Source: Nioella nitratireducens
GTDB lineage: Bacteria; Pseudomonadota; Alphaproteobacteria; Rhodobacterales; Rhodobacteraceae
Direction of reading: 5' to 3'
Length of the DNA: 64,000 nt
Assembly: GCF_001879715.1 (NCBI RefSeq)
Contig: NZ_MNBW01000015.1
Location: 1 to 64,000 of the forward strand
Below the pieces are notes generated by a model. That model searched no databases. It was given only the letters and a program-made list of their open reading frames with translations, and was not told the origin of the DNA. The stretch's first letter is position 1; each line of letters starts with the position of its first letter. A program made the translations under genes and the position numbers. This document shows, one piece after another, positions 43,489 through 51,703 of this stretch.

Positions 43489-45009
43489 TCAGACCTTCAA
43501 CCGGGCTTCGAGGACATGCCGCTGGACCTTTCCGCTTGTCGATCTGGGGAAATCGTCGAATGCGATGAAATGCAGCTCGCGCGGGCGTTTGTAGCCTGCC
43601 AGACTTTCGCGGCACAAATTCATCAGCGCATCCGCATCCGGCCGGTCATTGCCGCAGGCGACAAAGGCCACCGGGGCTTCGCCCCATTTCGCGTCGAACG
43701 CCCGCACCACCGCCGCTTCGACAACAGACGGATGCGCCAGAAGCACGCGCTCGATTTCCGCCGGATAGACGTTCTCGCCGCCGGTCTTGATCAGGTATTT
43801 CACCCTGTCCACAAAGTCGATCGTGCCATCGGGATTGCGCCGGAACAGATCGCCCATGTGAAAGAACCCGTTGCGAAAGTCTCGGGCATTGGTGGCGTCG
43901 GCGTTCCAGTAGCCAGAGAACAGCGTCGGGCCGCGCATCGCCATTTCACCGGGCGTTCCGTCGGGAACGTCGCGGTCTTCAGGGTCAACCAGCCGGACCT
44001 CGCAGAATGCGCTGATCCGTTTGGACAGTTTTTCGGGTATGACACCGGGCGCGATCAGACCTGCGGTGCCAGGCGGCAAGCCGGTTTCGGTCGCCCCGAA
44101 GGAATTCAGGAAGGGCGTGTCCAGAAGGCTGGTCAACTCCGCGATCTGATGTGGAGGCACCAGATCGGCCATCGCGCCGCAGACCTTGATCCCTTTCACC
44201 GGCAGCGGGTTGGCGCGCCGCTCGGCGATGAAGGCATCCAACGCGCCCGGCATCATCACGAACCAGCCGATCCTGTGGCGTGACAGCGCCTCATTGATGA
44301 CGGCAGGTTGCAACCCGTCCACCATCACCACCGTGCCGCCGCGCAAGATCGTCGCCAGCGCATGATCGGTGGACGCCATGTGAAACATGGGCGCCCAGGC
44401 GATGAAGCCGTCGCCGGGATCGAGCGCCAGTTGTGCCGCGAAGACCATGGATCTCGCGATATGGGCGCGGTGGCTGATCAGCGCCCCCTTGGGTCGGCCT
44501 GTCGTCCCCGATGTGTAAAGGATTGTCAGCCCGGCCTCGGGATCCTCCACCAGGGTTCCGGTGCGCGGATCTGGTTTGGCCCCAGCGATGGCCGCGTCCA
44601 GATCCGGCCCGATCTCCAAGCATCGGGTAGCGGAGACCGCATGATACGCGCCGCGCAGGCCGGGTTCGACCAGCGCCAGAACCGGCTCGACCAGGTCGAT
44701 GCAATGCCGCAGTTCATCCGGCGCAAGCCGCCAGTTCAGGCAGGCGACGATTGCGCCGATCCCCGCAGCGGCCAGTTCGGTTTCAAGATATTCCGCCCGG
44801 TTGTGCGACAGGATCGCGATCCTGTCTCCAGGCATGACGCCTCTCGCCAGAAAGACGGCGGCCAGACGATCAACCCGCTCCAGCAACTCGGCGTAGGTCT
44901 GCCGTTTGCGACCGTCCTCGACGGCAAGAACCCTGGCACTGCCCTGCGCTCGGCTTCGAAAGATCGAATACAGATCGGCGCGTCCTGCGCGAAAAACCTC
45001 TGGCAGCAT
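43489..45009 (-). CDS. Acyl-CoA synthetase (class I adenylate-forming), ligase 2
   Basis: This 506-residue AMP-forming CoA ligase has the P-loop YTSGTTGRPKGALISH, the hinge region with GYWNADATN, KYLIKTGGENVYP and the C-terminal Lys region RSTSGKVQRH. It is of the fatty-acid/cyclohexanecarboxylate-CoA ligase type and unlike ligases 1 and 3. It follows the FadH-like reductase gene by 22 bp in the same operon, under the operator at 47103. Confidence 0.88.
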   Translation of the reverse strand: MLPEVFRAGRADLYSIFRSRAQGSARVLAVEDGRKRQTYAELLERVDRLAAVFLARGVMPGDRIAILSHNRAEYLETELAAAGIGAIVACLNWRLAPDELRHCIDLVEPVLALVEPGLRGAYHAVSATRCLEIGPDLDAAIAGAKPDPRTGTLVEDPEAGLTILYTSGTTGRPKGALISHRAHIARSMVFAAQLALDPGDGFIAWAPMFHMASTDHALATILRGGTVVMVDGLQPAVINEALSRHRIGWFVMMPGALDAFIAERRANPLPVKGIKVCGAMADLVPPHQIAELTSLLDTPFLNSFGATETGLPPGTAGLIAPGVIPEKLSKRISAFCEVRLVDPEDRDVPDGTPGEMAMRGPTLFSGYWNADATNARDFRNGFFHMGDLFRRNPDGTIDFVDRVKYLIKTGGENVYPAEIERVLLAHPSVVEAAVVRAFDAKWGEAPVAFVACGNDRPDADALMNLCRESLAGYKRPRELHFIAFDDFPRSTSGKVQRHVLEARLKV

Positions 45010-45031
45010 CGCATCCTCCCCTCACGCCAAT

Positions 45032-47065
45032 TCAGAGACCCTGCGCTAAACGCACCCCTTCATCAATGGCGCGCAGCGCGTCAAGCTCCGCCGCCTCTTT
45101 TGCCCCGCCGATCATCGTGACGGTGACGCCCCGCGCCGAGAGGGCCTCGGCCAGCGCCCGCTCTGGCTCCTGCCCGGTGCACAGCACGATCGTATCGGCG
45201 GCGATGACCTTTGGCTTTCCGTCGATGAGGATATGCAGCCCCGCGTCGTCGATGCGGCCATAGACCACGCCGCCCATGGCCTCGACCCCGTGTTTGCGCA
45301 GCGCGTTGCGCAGGATCCAGCCTGTGGAGACGCCAAGCCCCGCCCCCGGTTTCGAGGTTTTTCGCTGAAGCATGATCACCTTGCGCCGCGAAGGTTTCGG
45401 TGCCAGCGGATCGCCCGCAAGACCGCCCGGCGCGGCGAATGTCGGGTCTACGCCCCATGTCTCGCAGAATGCGTTGGTGTCGTGGACCTCTGCCGATCCG
45501 GTCACGAGGAATTCGGCCACGTCATGGCCGATGCCGCCCGCCCCCATCACCACGACACTGTCGCCCGCCACACGTTCGCCGGACAGGATCTCGGCATAGG
45601 TGGCAACGCTCGGATGGTCCACGCCCGGCAGATCGGGAATGCGCGGCTTGACCCCGGTGGCGATCACCACATGGTCGAAACCGGTCAGATCGTCCAGACC
45701 GGCCCGCTGCCCCAGGTGCAGCGTGACGCCGTGCCTGTTCATCTGGCCGGAATAATAGCGCAGGGTTTCGTCGAACTCGTCCTTGCCCGGCGCCGCACGC
45801 GCCAGGTTCAGTTGCCCGCCCAGCCTGTCATGAGCTTCGAACAGGGTGACGACATGGCCCAGCCGTGCCGCCTCGGCCGCCGTGGCCATGCCCGCAGCAC
45901 CGCCGCCGACAACCGCCACCTTCTTGGGCGAATCCGTCGGCGTGTCGCGGAATTCGGTTTCGCGGCCCGCCCGCGGGTTGACCAAACAGCTCACCGGCCG
46001 GTCGGAAAAGATGAAATCCAGACAGGCCTGGTTGCAGGCGATGCAGGTATTGATCTCGTCCGCGCGGCCCTCGCGCACCTTCTTGACGAAATGCGGGTCG
46101 GCGAGGAACGGCCGGGCCATCGAGATCATGTCCGCCCCGCCAGAAGCAAGGATGTCCTCGGCCATTGCGGGCGTGTTGATCCGGTTCGAGGCGACCACGG
46201 GAATGGACACCGCAGCCTTCACATTGGCCGCCGCCTGCCGCCAGGCACCGCGCGGAACCGGATAGGCAATCGTCGGCACGCGCGCTTCGTGCCAGCCGAT
46301 GCCGGTGTTCAGAATATCCGCCCCCGCCGCCTCGATCTTGCGCGCCAGTGCCGCAATTTCATCGGCGGGCGCGCCGCCCTCGACCAGATCAGCCGCCGAA
46401 ATCCGGTAGATGACTAGGAAATCCGGCCCGCAACGCTCCCGCACCGCGCGCACGGTCTCGACTGCAAAGCGGTGGCGGTTCTCGGCGCTGCCGCCCCAGT
46501 CGTCTTCACGCTTGTTGGTATGCGTGACAGTGAATTCGTTGATCAGATAGCCCTCGGACCCCATGATCTCGACGCCGTCGAACCCGGCGGCCTGCGCATT
46601 GGCGGCGGCTTTGGCGAAGTCTTCAATGGTGCGGCGGATGTCGGCATCGGTCATCTCACGCGGGATGAAACGGTTGATCAGCGCGCGAATCGGTGATGGC
46701 GCAACGCAGCCCTCGATCTTTGCGTAGCGCCCGGCATGAAGAAGCTGCGCGCAGATCAGGCTGCCCTCGGCCTGGACTGCCTCGCAGATCGGTCGCAGAT
46801 GCAGCGCCTTATCCGGGTCATCCATGCGCGGTCCTTCCTGGTCGAACACGCCCTCGGCATTTGGCGAAAACCCGCCCGTGACCAGAATCGCCGCCTCGCC
46901 GCGCGCTCGTTCCGCGTAAAAGGCGATCTGTTTGGCCAGGCTGTCCGGCTCGTTTTCCAGCCGGGTGTGCATCGACCCCATGATGATCCGGTTCCGCAAC
47001 GTGCGTCGGCCCGCGCGGATCGGCGAAAGCATGGTTTCGAAGCTTTCCCTTTGCGTGTTTCCCAT
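45032..47065 (-). CDS. 2,4-dienoyl-CoA reductase, FadH type (old yellow enzyme + FAD/NADH)
   Basis: This 678-residue flavoenzyme has three parts. An FMN TIM barrel (~1-370) has CAQLLHAGRYA and VASNRINTP. A 4Fe-4S segment has CIACNQACLD and a fourth Cys in SCLVNP. A FAD/NAD(P)H domain has VGGGAAGMATA and VMGAGGIGHDVAEF. This order is that of FadH, which reduces 2,4-dienoyl-CoAs from unsaturated acids. The ATG at 47065 is preferred over 47074 because GAGGGGG is well spaced from it. It is in an operon with ligase 2. Confidence 0.9.
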   Translation of the reverse strand: MGNTQRESFETMLSPIRAGRRTLRNRIIMGSMHTRLENEPDSLAKQIAFYAERARGEAAILVTGGFSPNAEGVFDQEGPRMDDPDKALHLRPICEAVQAEGSLICAQLLHAGRYAKIEGCVAPSPIRALINRFIPREMTDADIRRTIEDFAKAAANAQAAGFDGVEIMGSEGYLINEFTVTHTNKREDDWGGSAENRHRFAVETVRAVRERCGPDFLVIYRISAADLVEGGAPADEIAALARKIEAAGADILNTGIGWHEARVPTIAYPVPRGAWRQAAANVKAAVSIPVVASNRINTPAMAEDILASGGADMISMARPFLADPHFVKKVREGRADEINTCIACNQACLDFIFSDRPVSCLVNPRAGRETEFRDTPTDSPKKVAVVGGGAAGMATAAEAARLGHVVTLFEAHDRLGGQLNLARAAPGKDEFDETLRYYSGQMNRHGVTLHLGQRAGLDDLTGFDHVVIATGVKPRIPDLPGVDHPSVATYAEILSGERVAGDSVVVMGAGGIGHDVAEFLVTGSAEVHDTNAFCETWGVDPTFAAPGGLAGDPLAPKPSRRKVIMLQRKTSKPGAGLGVSTGWILRNALRKHGVEAMGGVVYGRIDDAGLHILIDGKPKVIAADTIVLCTGQEPERALAEALSARGVTVTMIGGAKEAAELDALRAIDEGVRLAQGL

Positions 47066-47102
47066 TGTGAACATCCCCCTCAAAACTATGCTTGATCTAT
47101 AT

Positions 47103-47118
47103 TCTAACATTTGTTAGA
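47103..47118. promoter_or_regulatory. Putative TetR operator in the 47.1 kb divergent promoter
   Basis: TCTAACATTTGTTAGA is a perfect palindrome (TCTAACA / TGTTAGA), halfway between the FadH-type gene (minus) and the dehydrogenase at 47160 (plus). It could control both the reductase/ligase operon and the 11-gene operon to 60027. Confidence 0.75.
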
Positions 47119-47159
47119 TTTTTGGGAAGAAGAATTTTCGGTCACAGGGAGGAGCACCG

Positions 47160-48341
47160 ATGCAGTTTCAGCCAACAGATGATCAAAGGGCGTTTCGTGA
47201 AACCGCCAAGCGGTTCGCCACTGAAAAACTGGCACCCAGCTACCTCGAGCGCGCAAGCGGCCACACCTTTGATCGTGCGCTGATCAAGGAGATGGGCGCA
47301 TTGGGTCTGATCGGGGCCGATCTGCCCGAAGAATTCGGCGGGCTTGGCGAAAGCTCTGTCACATCAGGGATGATCGTCGAAGAAATCGCCTATGCCGATT
47401 TCAACGCAAGCTATGTCCAGCTCCTCGGCTCTCTCATGGGGGGGATGGTGGCCAAGCACGCCTCTCGCGAGATCGCTTCGGAATGGGTGCCCAAGGTTGT
47501 CTCGGGGGATGCTGTCATCGGCCTGGGCCTGACCGAACCGCGCGGCGGATCGGATGCGGCGAACCTCATCCTCAAGGCCACCAAGTCCGGCAACGGCTGG
47601 CGGTTGAACGGTGAAAAGACCTCCATGAGCTTTGCGGCCCAGGCCGACGCGGCGGTGGTCTTTGCGCGCACCGGCGACCCCGAAGGCGGCTCGCGAGGGG
47701 TCAGCGCCTTTTTCGTTGATCTGAACCAGCCAGGTATCAAGCGCACCCATTTCAACGACATCGGCACCAGGCCGGTCGGACGCGGATCGGTGTTCTTCGA
47801 CGATGTTTTTGTTCCGGCAGAAAACATGATGGCCGAACAGGACCGCGCCTTTGGCACCATCATGGCCGGGTTCGACTATTCCCGCGCGCTAATCGGACTG
47901 GAATGCCTGGGTGCCGCCCAAGCATCGGTGGATGAAACCTGGGCCTATGTCCGCGAGCGCGAAGCGTTCGGCGCACCCATCGTGCAGTATCAGGGCGTAA
48001 GCTTCCCGCTGGCAGAGGCCGAAACCCAGCTGACCATGATGCGGCAGCTTTGCTACTACACACTGGACCTGCGCGACCGGGGCCTGCCGCATACGTCCGA
48101 GGCGGCGATGTGCAAATGGTACCTGCCAAAAACCGCCTGCGAGATCCTGCACCAGTGTCTGATCCTGCACGGACATTACGGTTACACGACCGACCTGCCC
48201 CACCATCAGCGCTATAACGATGTGCTGGGCCTGCAGATCGGCGACGGCACCGCGCAAATCCAGAAACTGGTGATTGCCCGCGAAAAGGTCGGGCGGCTGG
48301 CGCTGCAGTATGACAAAAGGGCGAAGGGAGTGTCGAAATGA
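47160..48341 (+). CDS. Acyl-CoA dehydrogenase, cyclohexanecarboxyl-CoA-dehydrogenase-like
   Basis: This 393-residue protein starts the right-hand operon. The C-terminal HGHYGYTTDLPHHQR and the run LCYYTLDLRDRGLPHTSEA recall alicyclic (cyclohexanecarboxyl-) CoA dehydrogenases. Neither canonical Glu position is Glu: the isovaleryl-type position reads DYSRA, and the short-chain-type position has Asp (TTDLP). Enzymes of this subgroup are known to use Asp as base in related cases, so it may be active on a ring or branched acyl-CoA. GGAGGAG precedes the ATG. It is coupled to the next gene by ATGA. Confidence 0.82.
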   Translation: MQFQPTDDQRAFRETAKRFATEKLAPSYLERASGHTFDRALIKEMGALGLIGADLPEEFGGLGESSVTSGMIVEEIAYADFNASYVQLLGSLMGGMVAKHASREIASEWVPKVVSGDAVIGLGLTEPRGGSDAANLILKATKSGNGWRLNGEKTSMSFAAQADAAVVFARTGDPEGGSRGVSAFFVDLNQPGIKRTHFNDIGTRPVGRGSVFFDDVFVPAENMMAEQDRAFGTIMAGFDYSRALIGLECLGAAQASVDETWAYVREREAFGAPIVQYQGVSFPLAEAETQLTMMRQLCYYTLDLRDRGLPHTSEAAMCKWYLPKTACEILHQCLILHGHYGYTTDLPHHQRYNDVLGLQIGDGTAQIQKLVIAREKVGRLALQYDKRAKGVSK

Positions 48342-49117
48342 GTGCTCCCGTCGCCGTAACCATCGAAGGTAGCGTCGGCATCATCGAGCTGGCCCGACCC
48401 GAGAAATTCAATTGCCTGTCACTTGACGTGCATGAGCGCATATCTGCCGCGCGCGCGGAATTCGAGGCGAACCCGGATATTCGGGCGATCCTCATCCGGG
48501 CGCAGGGCAAGCACTTTTGCACCGGTGCCGATCTGACCGAGGTGAAGGGCAAACTGAACGATCCCGCCGCGCTGGACCATTTCATCGCCTTTGGCATGAA
48601 GAACCTGCGTGCGCTCGAAACCTCCTCCCTCCCTGTCGTCGTGGCGGTGCAGGGGTTGTGTCTGGCCGGCGGGATCGAGCTGATGCTGGCTTGCGACGTG
48701 TGTTTCGCCGCCGAAACCGCCCAGTTCGGCGATCAGCATGCGCAATTCGGGCTGATCCCCGGTTGGGGCGGCTCGCAGCGGCTGACGCGGTTGATGGGGC
48801 AGCGCCGGGCGCTTGACCTGATGTTCTCAGCCCGCTGGCTGAAGGCCGCCGAGGCCAAAGAGGCAGGGCTGGTCAACTACATCGTGCCGGATGCGGATCT
48901 GCACAAGTCCGCGCTGGAATACTGCCAAAAAATCGCCACCCGCTCGCGTCCCGGTATCGCCGAGATGAAGCGTCTGGCACGGGAAGGTGCGGACCTGGGC
49001 ATCGACCAGCAAATGCGGCTGGAGCGTGACGCCGCCGTGCGCGCGCTGCCCAATGATGACGTGGCCGAGGGGCTCGACGCATTCGAGAACCGGCGCGCCC
49101 CCGAATTCAAGACTTGA
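48338..49117 (+). CDS. Enoyl-CoA hydratase/isomerase family protein (crotonase 4)
   Basis: This 259-residue crotonase-fold protein has CTGADLTEV and LAGGIELMLACD. The first catalytic Glu is present (GIEL), and the second is replaced by His (FGDQHAQFG). PGWGGSQRL is conserved. It is placed right after an acyl-CoA dehydrogenase and may hydrate its product, although the changed second residue leaves other reactions open. Confidence 0.85.
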   Translation: MSAPVAVTIEGSVGIIELARPEKFNCLSLDVHERISAARAEFEANPDIRAILIRAQGKHFCTGADLTEVKGKLNDPAALDHFIAFGMKNLRALETSSLPVVVAVQGLCLAGGIELMLACDVCFAAETAQFGDQHAQFGLIPGWGGSQRLTRLMGQRRALDLMFSARWLKAAEAKEAGLVNYIVPDADLHKSALEYCQKIATRSRPGIAEMKRLAREGADLGIDQQMRLERDAAVRALPNDDVAEGLDAFENRRAPEFKT

Positions 49118-49124
49118 GGAAAAC

Positions 49125-50285
49125 ATGGATTTCACCCTGAACGACGAACAGCGCCAGATCTACGAATACGGCGGTCAGTTGGCGCAAAAATTCGACAACG
49201 ATTATTGGCTGCGGCATGCCCGGAAACATGAATTTCCCAGGGAGATGTTTCAGAAGATCGCCGATGACGGCTTTCTGGGCATCATGGTTCCCGAAGAATA
49301 CGGCGGTGCCGGGCTTGGCATGACAGAGATGGCCCTGTTCATGGAAGGCACGGCCAATCACGGCATTCCGCTGCTGATGATGGTGGTCGGCCCGACCATG
49401 TCGCTGGCCCACCTCGCCAGCCACGGGACCGAGTTCCACAAGAAAGAGCTGCTTCCGGCCGCCTGCCGGGGCGAAATCCAGTTCTGTTTCGCGATCACCG
49501 AACCGGGGGCCGGGTCGAACACGATGAAGTCCACCACGCTGGCCAAGCGCCGGGGCAACCGGTTCAGCCTGTCGGGGGAAAAGACCTTCATCACCGGGGC
49601 CGATGTGTCCGACTATTGCTTGGTTGTGGCGCGGACCAAGCCGCACACCGAGGTCAGCCGCAAGACCGACGGGTTCACCCTTTTTGCCGTGGACCTGAAA
49701 AAGAAGGGCGTCGCGCAACAACGGGTGAAGATCTCGATCCCCCTGCCCGAAGAACAGTGGACCCTGTTCTTCGACGAGGTGGATCTGGGTCCCGAGGACG
49801 TGGTCGGCGAGGTGGACAACGGGTTTTCCATCCTGTTCGACAGCCTCAACCCCGAGCGCATCATCCTGGCCGCACTATGCTGCGGCATCGGTCGGTTTGC
49901 CCTGAACAAGGGCGTGGCCTATGCGTCCGAGCGCAATGTTTTCGGTCAACCCATCGGGGCGCACCAGGGTGTGCAGCACCCGATGGCCAAGGCGCATACG
50001 GCGGTCGAGATGGCCAGCCTGATGACGCGTCGCGCCGCCTGGGAGTTCGACAACAAGCTGCCCGCAGGGGCCTCGTCGAACATGGCCAAATACTTCGCCG
50101 CCGAAGCCGGGATCGAAGCGGTGGACGCCGCGCTGCAGGCGCATGGCGGATCGGGTTTCACCGAGGATACGGGACTATACGAGATGTATCCGCTGGTGCG
50201 CCTGTTGCGTACGGCGCCCGTGAACCGCGAGCTGTGCCTCAGCTTCATCGGCGAAAAGGTCATGGGCCTGCCGCGATCCTATTGA
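49125..50285 (+). CDS. Acyl-CoA dehydrogenase (FadE-like)
   Basis: This 386-residue protein has FAITEPGAGSNTMKS and LFFDEVDLGPEDVVG, with Glu in LNPERIILAAL at the isovaleryl/long-chain catalytic position. It ends in GLPRSY, as in its homologue at 58013 (GMPRSF). The start at 49125 fits the family (MDFTLNDEQ) and follows GAGGA; a longer frame exists upstream but overlaps crotonase 4. Likely chain desaturation; substrate not known. Confidence 0.85.
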   Translation: MDFTLNDEQRQIYEYGGQLAQKFDNDYWLRHARKHEFPREMFQKIADDGFLGIMVPEEYGGAGLGMTEMALFMEGTANHGIPLLMMVVGPTMSLAHLASHGTEFHKKELLPAACRGEIQFCFAITEPGAGSNTMKSTTLAKRRGNRFSLSGEKTFITGADVSDYCLVVARTKPHTEVSRKTDGFTLFAVDLKKKGVAQQRVKISIPLPEEQWTLFFDEVDLGPEDVVGEVDNGFSILFDSLNPERIILAALCCGIGRFALNKGVAYASERNVFGQPIGAHQGVQHPMAKAHTAVEMASLMTRRAAWEFDNKLPAGASSNMAKYFAAEAGIEAVDAALQAHGGSGFTEDTGLYEMYPLVRLLRTAPVNRELCLSFIGEKVMGLPRSY

Positions 50286-50311
50286 TCGCCCGGCCCGGAA
50301 TGGAGGTAAGT

Positions 50312-51703
50312 ATGCAATTTGGAATGCGCTTCCGGCGGGAGGATGCCGCCGACAAGGTAAACGACCGCTACTGGCACGCGATCGAGGGCACGCCGATCGA
50401 CGAGGTGCGCCGCATCCAGGAAGAGCGGCTGCGCGATCAAATGGCCTATCTCAAGGCGAACTCGACCTTCTATCAGGAGAAGTTCGCCGAGGCCGGTGTG
50501 GAATTCGGCGATATCCGCACCATCGAAGACCTGCAAAAGCTGCCCTATACCTACAAGACAGAGATCCGCGAAAGCCTCGCGGCAGAGCCGCCCTTCGGCA
50601 AGCACCGCGCCGCGCCGATGGCCGACATTATCCAGATGCAGGCCTCGTCGGGCACCACCGGCAGCCCGTCCTATATCGCGCTGACCGAGGCCGACGCCGA
50701 GATGTGGCACGAGATGACGGCGCGCTGTTTCTTTGCCAACGGCGTGCGGCCCGGCGACATGGTGCTGCACGCGTTTTCGCTGGCCAAGGGCTTTGTCGGC
50801 GGTATCCCTGTGGTGCAGGGCCTGCAATACATGGGCGCGATCGACGTGCCGGTGGGGGCGGATGGCGGCGTGGAACGGCTGTTGCGCGCCTGTGCGGACA
50901 CGCGCCCGCGCTGTATCGTCGGCGCACCTAACTTCGTTCTGCATCTGGCCGAAAAGGCTCCGGAAGTGCTTGGCTGCAAGGCCAGCGAGCTGGGCGTCGA
51001 ACGGGTGATCGTGGGCGGCGAACCGGGCGGCGGCATCCCGGCGATCCGTGCCAAGATCGAAGCGGCCTGGGGTGCCAAATGCACCGAGATGCTGGGCGGC
51101 ACCGATCTGGGCGTGACCTATTGGGCCGAATGCGACGCGCAATCGGGCATGCATATGGTCAACATGGACTACATCATCACCGAGTTGCTCGATCCCGAAA
51201 GCGGCAAGATCATTCCTTGGGAAAAGGGTGCCGAGGGCGAAATGATCTATACCGCGATCGGCCGGCGGGCAAGCCCGCTGGCGCGGTTCCGGTCGGGCGA
51301 TTATATTGAGGTCATCGACACAGAGTGCTCTTGCGGGCGCACCGGCCCCAAGATCCGTTGCACCGGTCGGACCGATGACATGCTGATCGTGCGCGGGGCC
51401 AACGTCTTTCCTTCCGCCATCAACAGCGTCATCACCGAAATGGTGCCGGACACCAACGGCGTCATGCGTATCGTGGCGGATTTCCAGGGCCACACCACGC
51501 AGGGCGCGCTGACAGTGATCGTCGAACGCGGTCCCGCCCGTGATCCGGCGGATGACGCTGCCCTCAAGAAGAAGATCGAGCAGCGCTTGCGCGATGCCCT
51601 CGTCTTCAAGGCCGACGTTCGCCTGGTCGCGCCGGATACGTTTGAAAAGCCCGGCGCAGCCAAGGTCGCCTTTGTCCTCAGAAAGTTCCCGAACCTGCCA
51701 TGA
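50312..51703 (+). CDS. Acyl/aryl-CoA ligase, PaaK type, ligase 3
   Basis: This 463-residue AMP-forming ligase resembles phenylacetate-CoA ligase. The P-loop is QASSGTTGSPS, with MLGGTDLGVTYWAEC and RTDDMLIVRGANVFPSAIN as later motifs; no aromatic-degradation genes accompany it. GGAGG sits 5 bp before the ATG at 50312; an ATG 4 codons upstream is in frame but lacks that spacing. Its stop overlaps the carboxyltransferase start by ATGA. It probably supplies the CoA ester for carboxylase set 3. Confidence 0.88.
   Translation: MQFGMRFRREDAADKVNDRYWHAIEGTPIDEVRRIQEERLRDQMAYLKANSTFYQEKFAEAGVEFGDIRTIEDLQKLPYTYKTEIRESLAAEPPFGKHRAAPMADIIQMQASSGTTGSPSYIALTEADAEMWHEMTARCFFANGVRPGDMVLHAFSLAKGFVGGIPVVQGLQYMGAIDVPVGADGGVERLLRACADTRPRCIVGAPNFVLHLAEKAPEVLGCKASELGVERVIVGGEPGGGIPAIRAKIEAAWGAKCTEMLGGTDLGVTYWAECDAQSGMHMVNMDYIITELLDPESGKIIPWEKGAEGEMIYTAIGRRASPLARFRSGDYIEVIDTECSCGRTGPKIRCTGRTDDMLIVRGANVFPSAINSVITEMVPDTNGVMRIVADFQGHTTQGALTVIVERGPARDPADDAALKKKIEQRLRDALVFKADVRLVAPDTFEKPGAAKVAFVLRKFPNLP

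Noticed and set aside
49616-50311. Longer N-terminus for the PaaK-type ligase
   Set aside because: This frame is antisense-like shadow within the preceding dehydrogenase; GGAGG marks the ATG at 50312.
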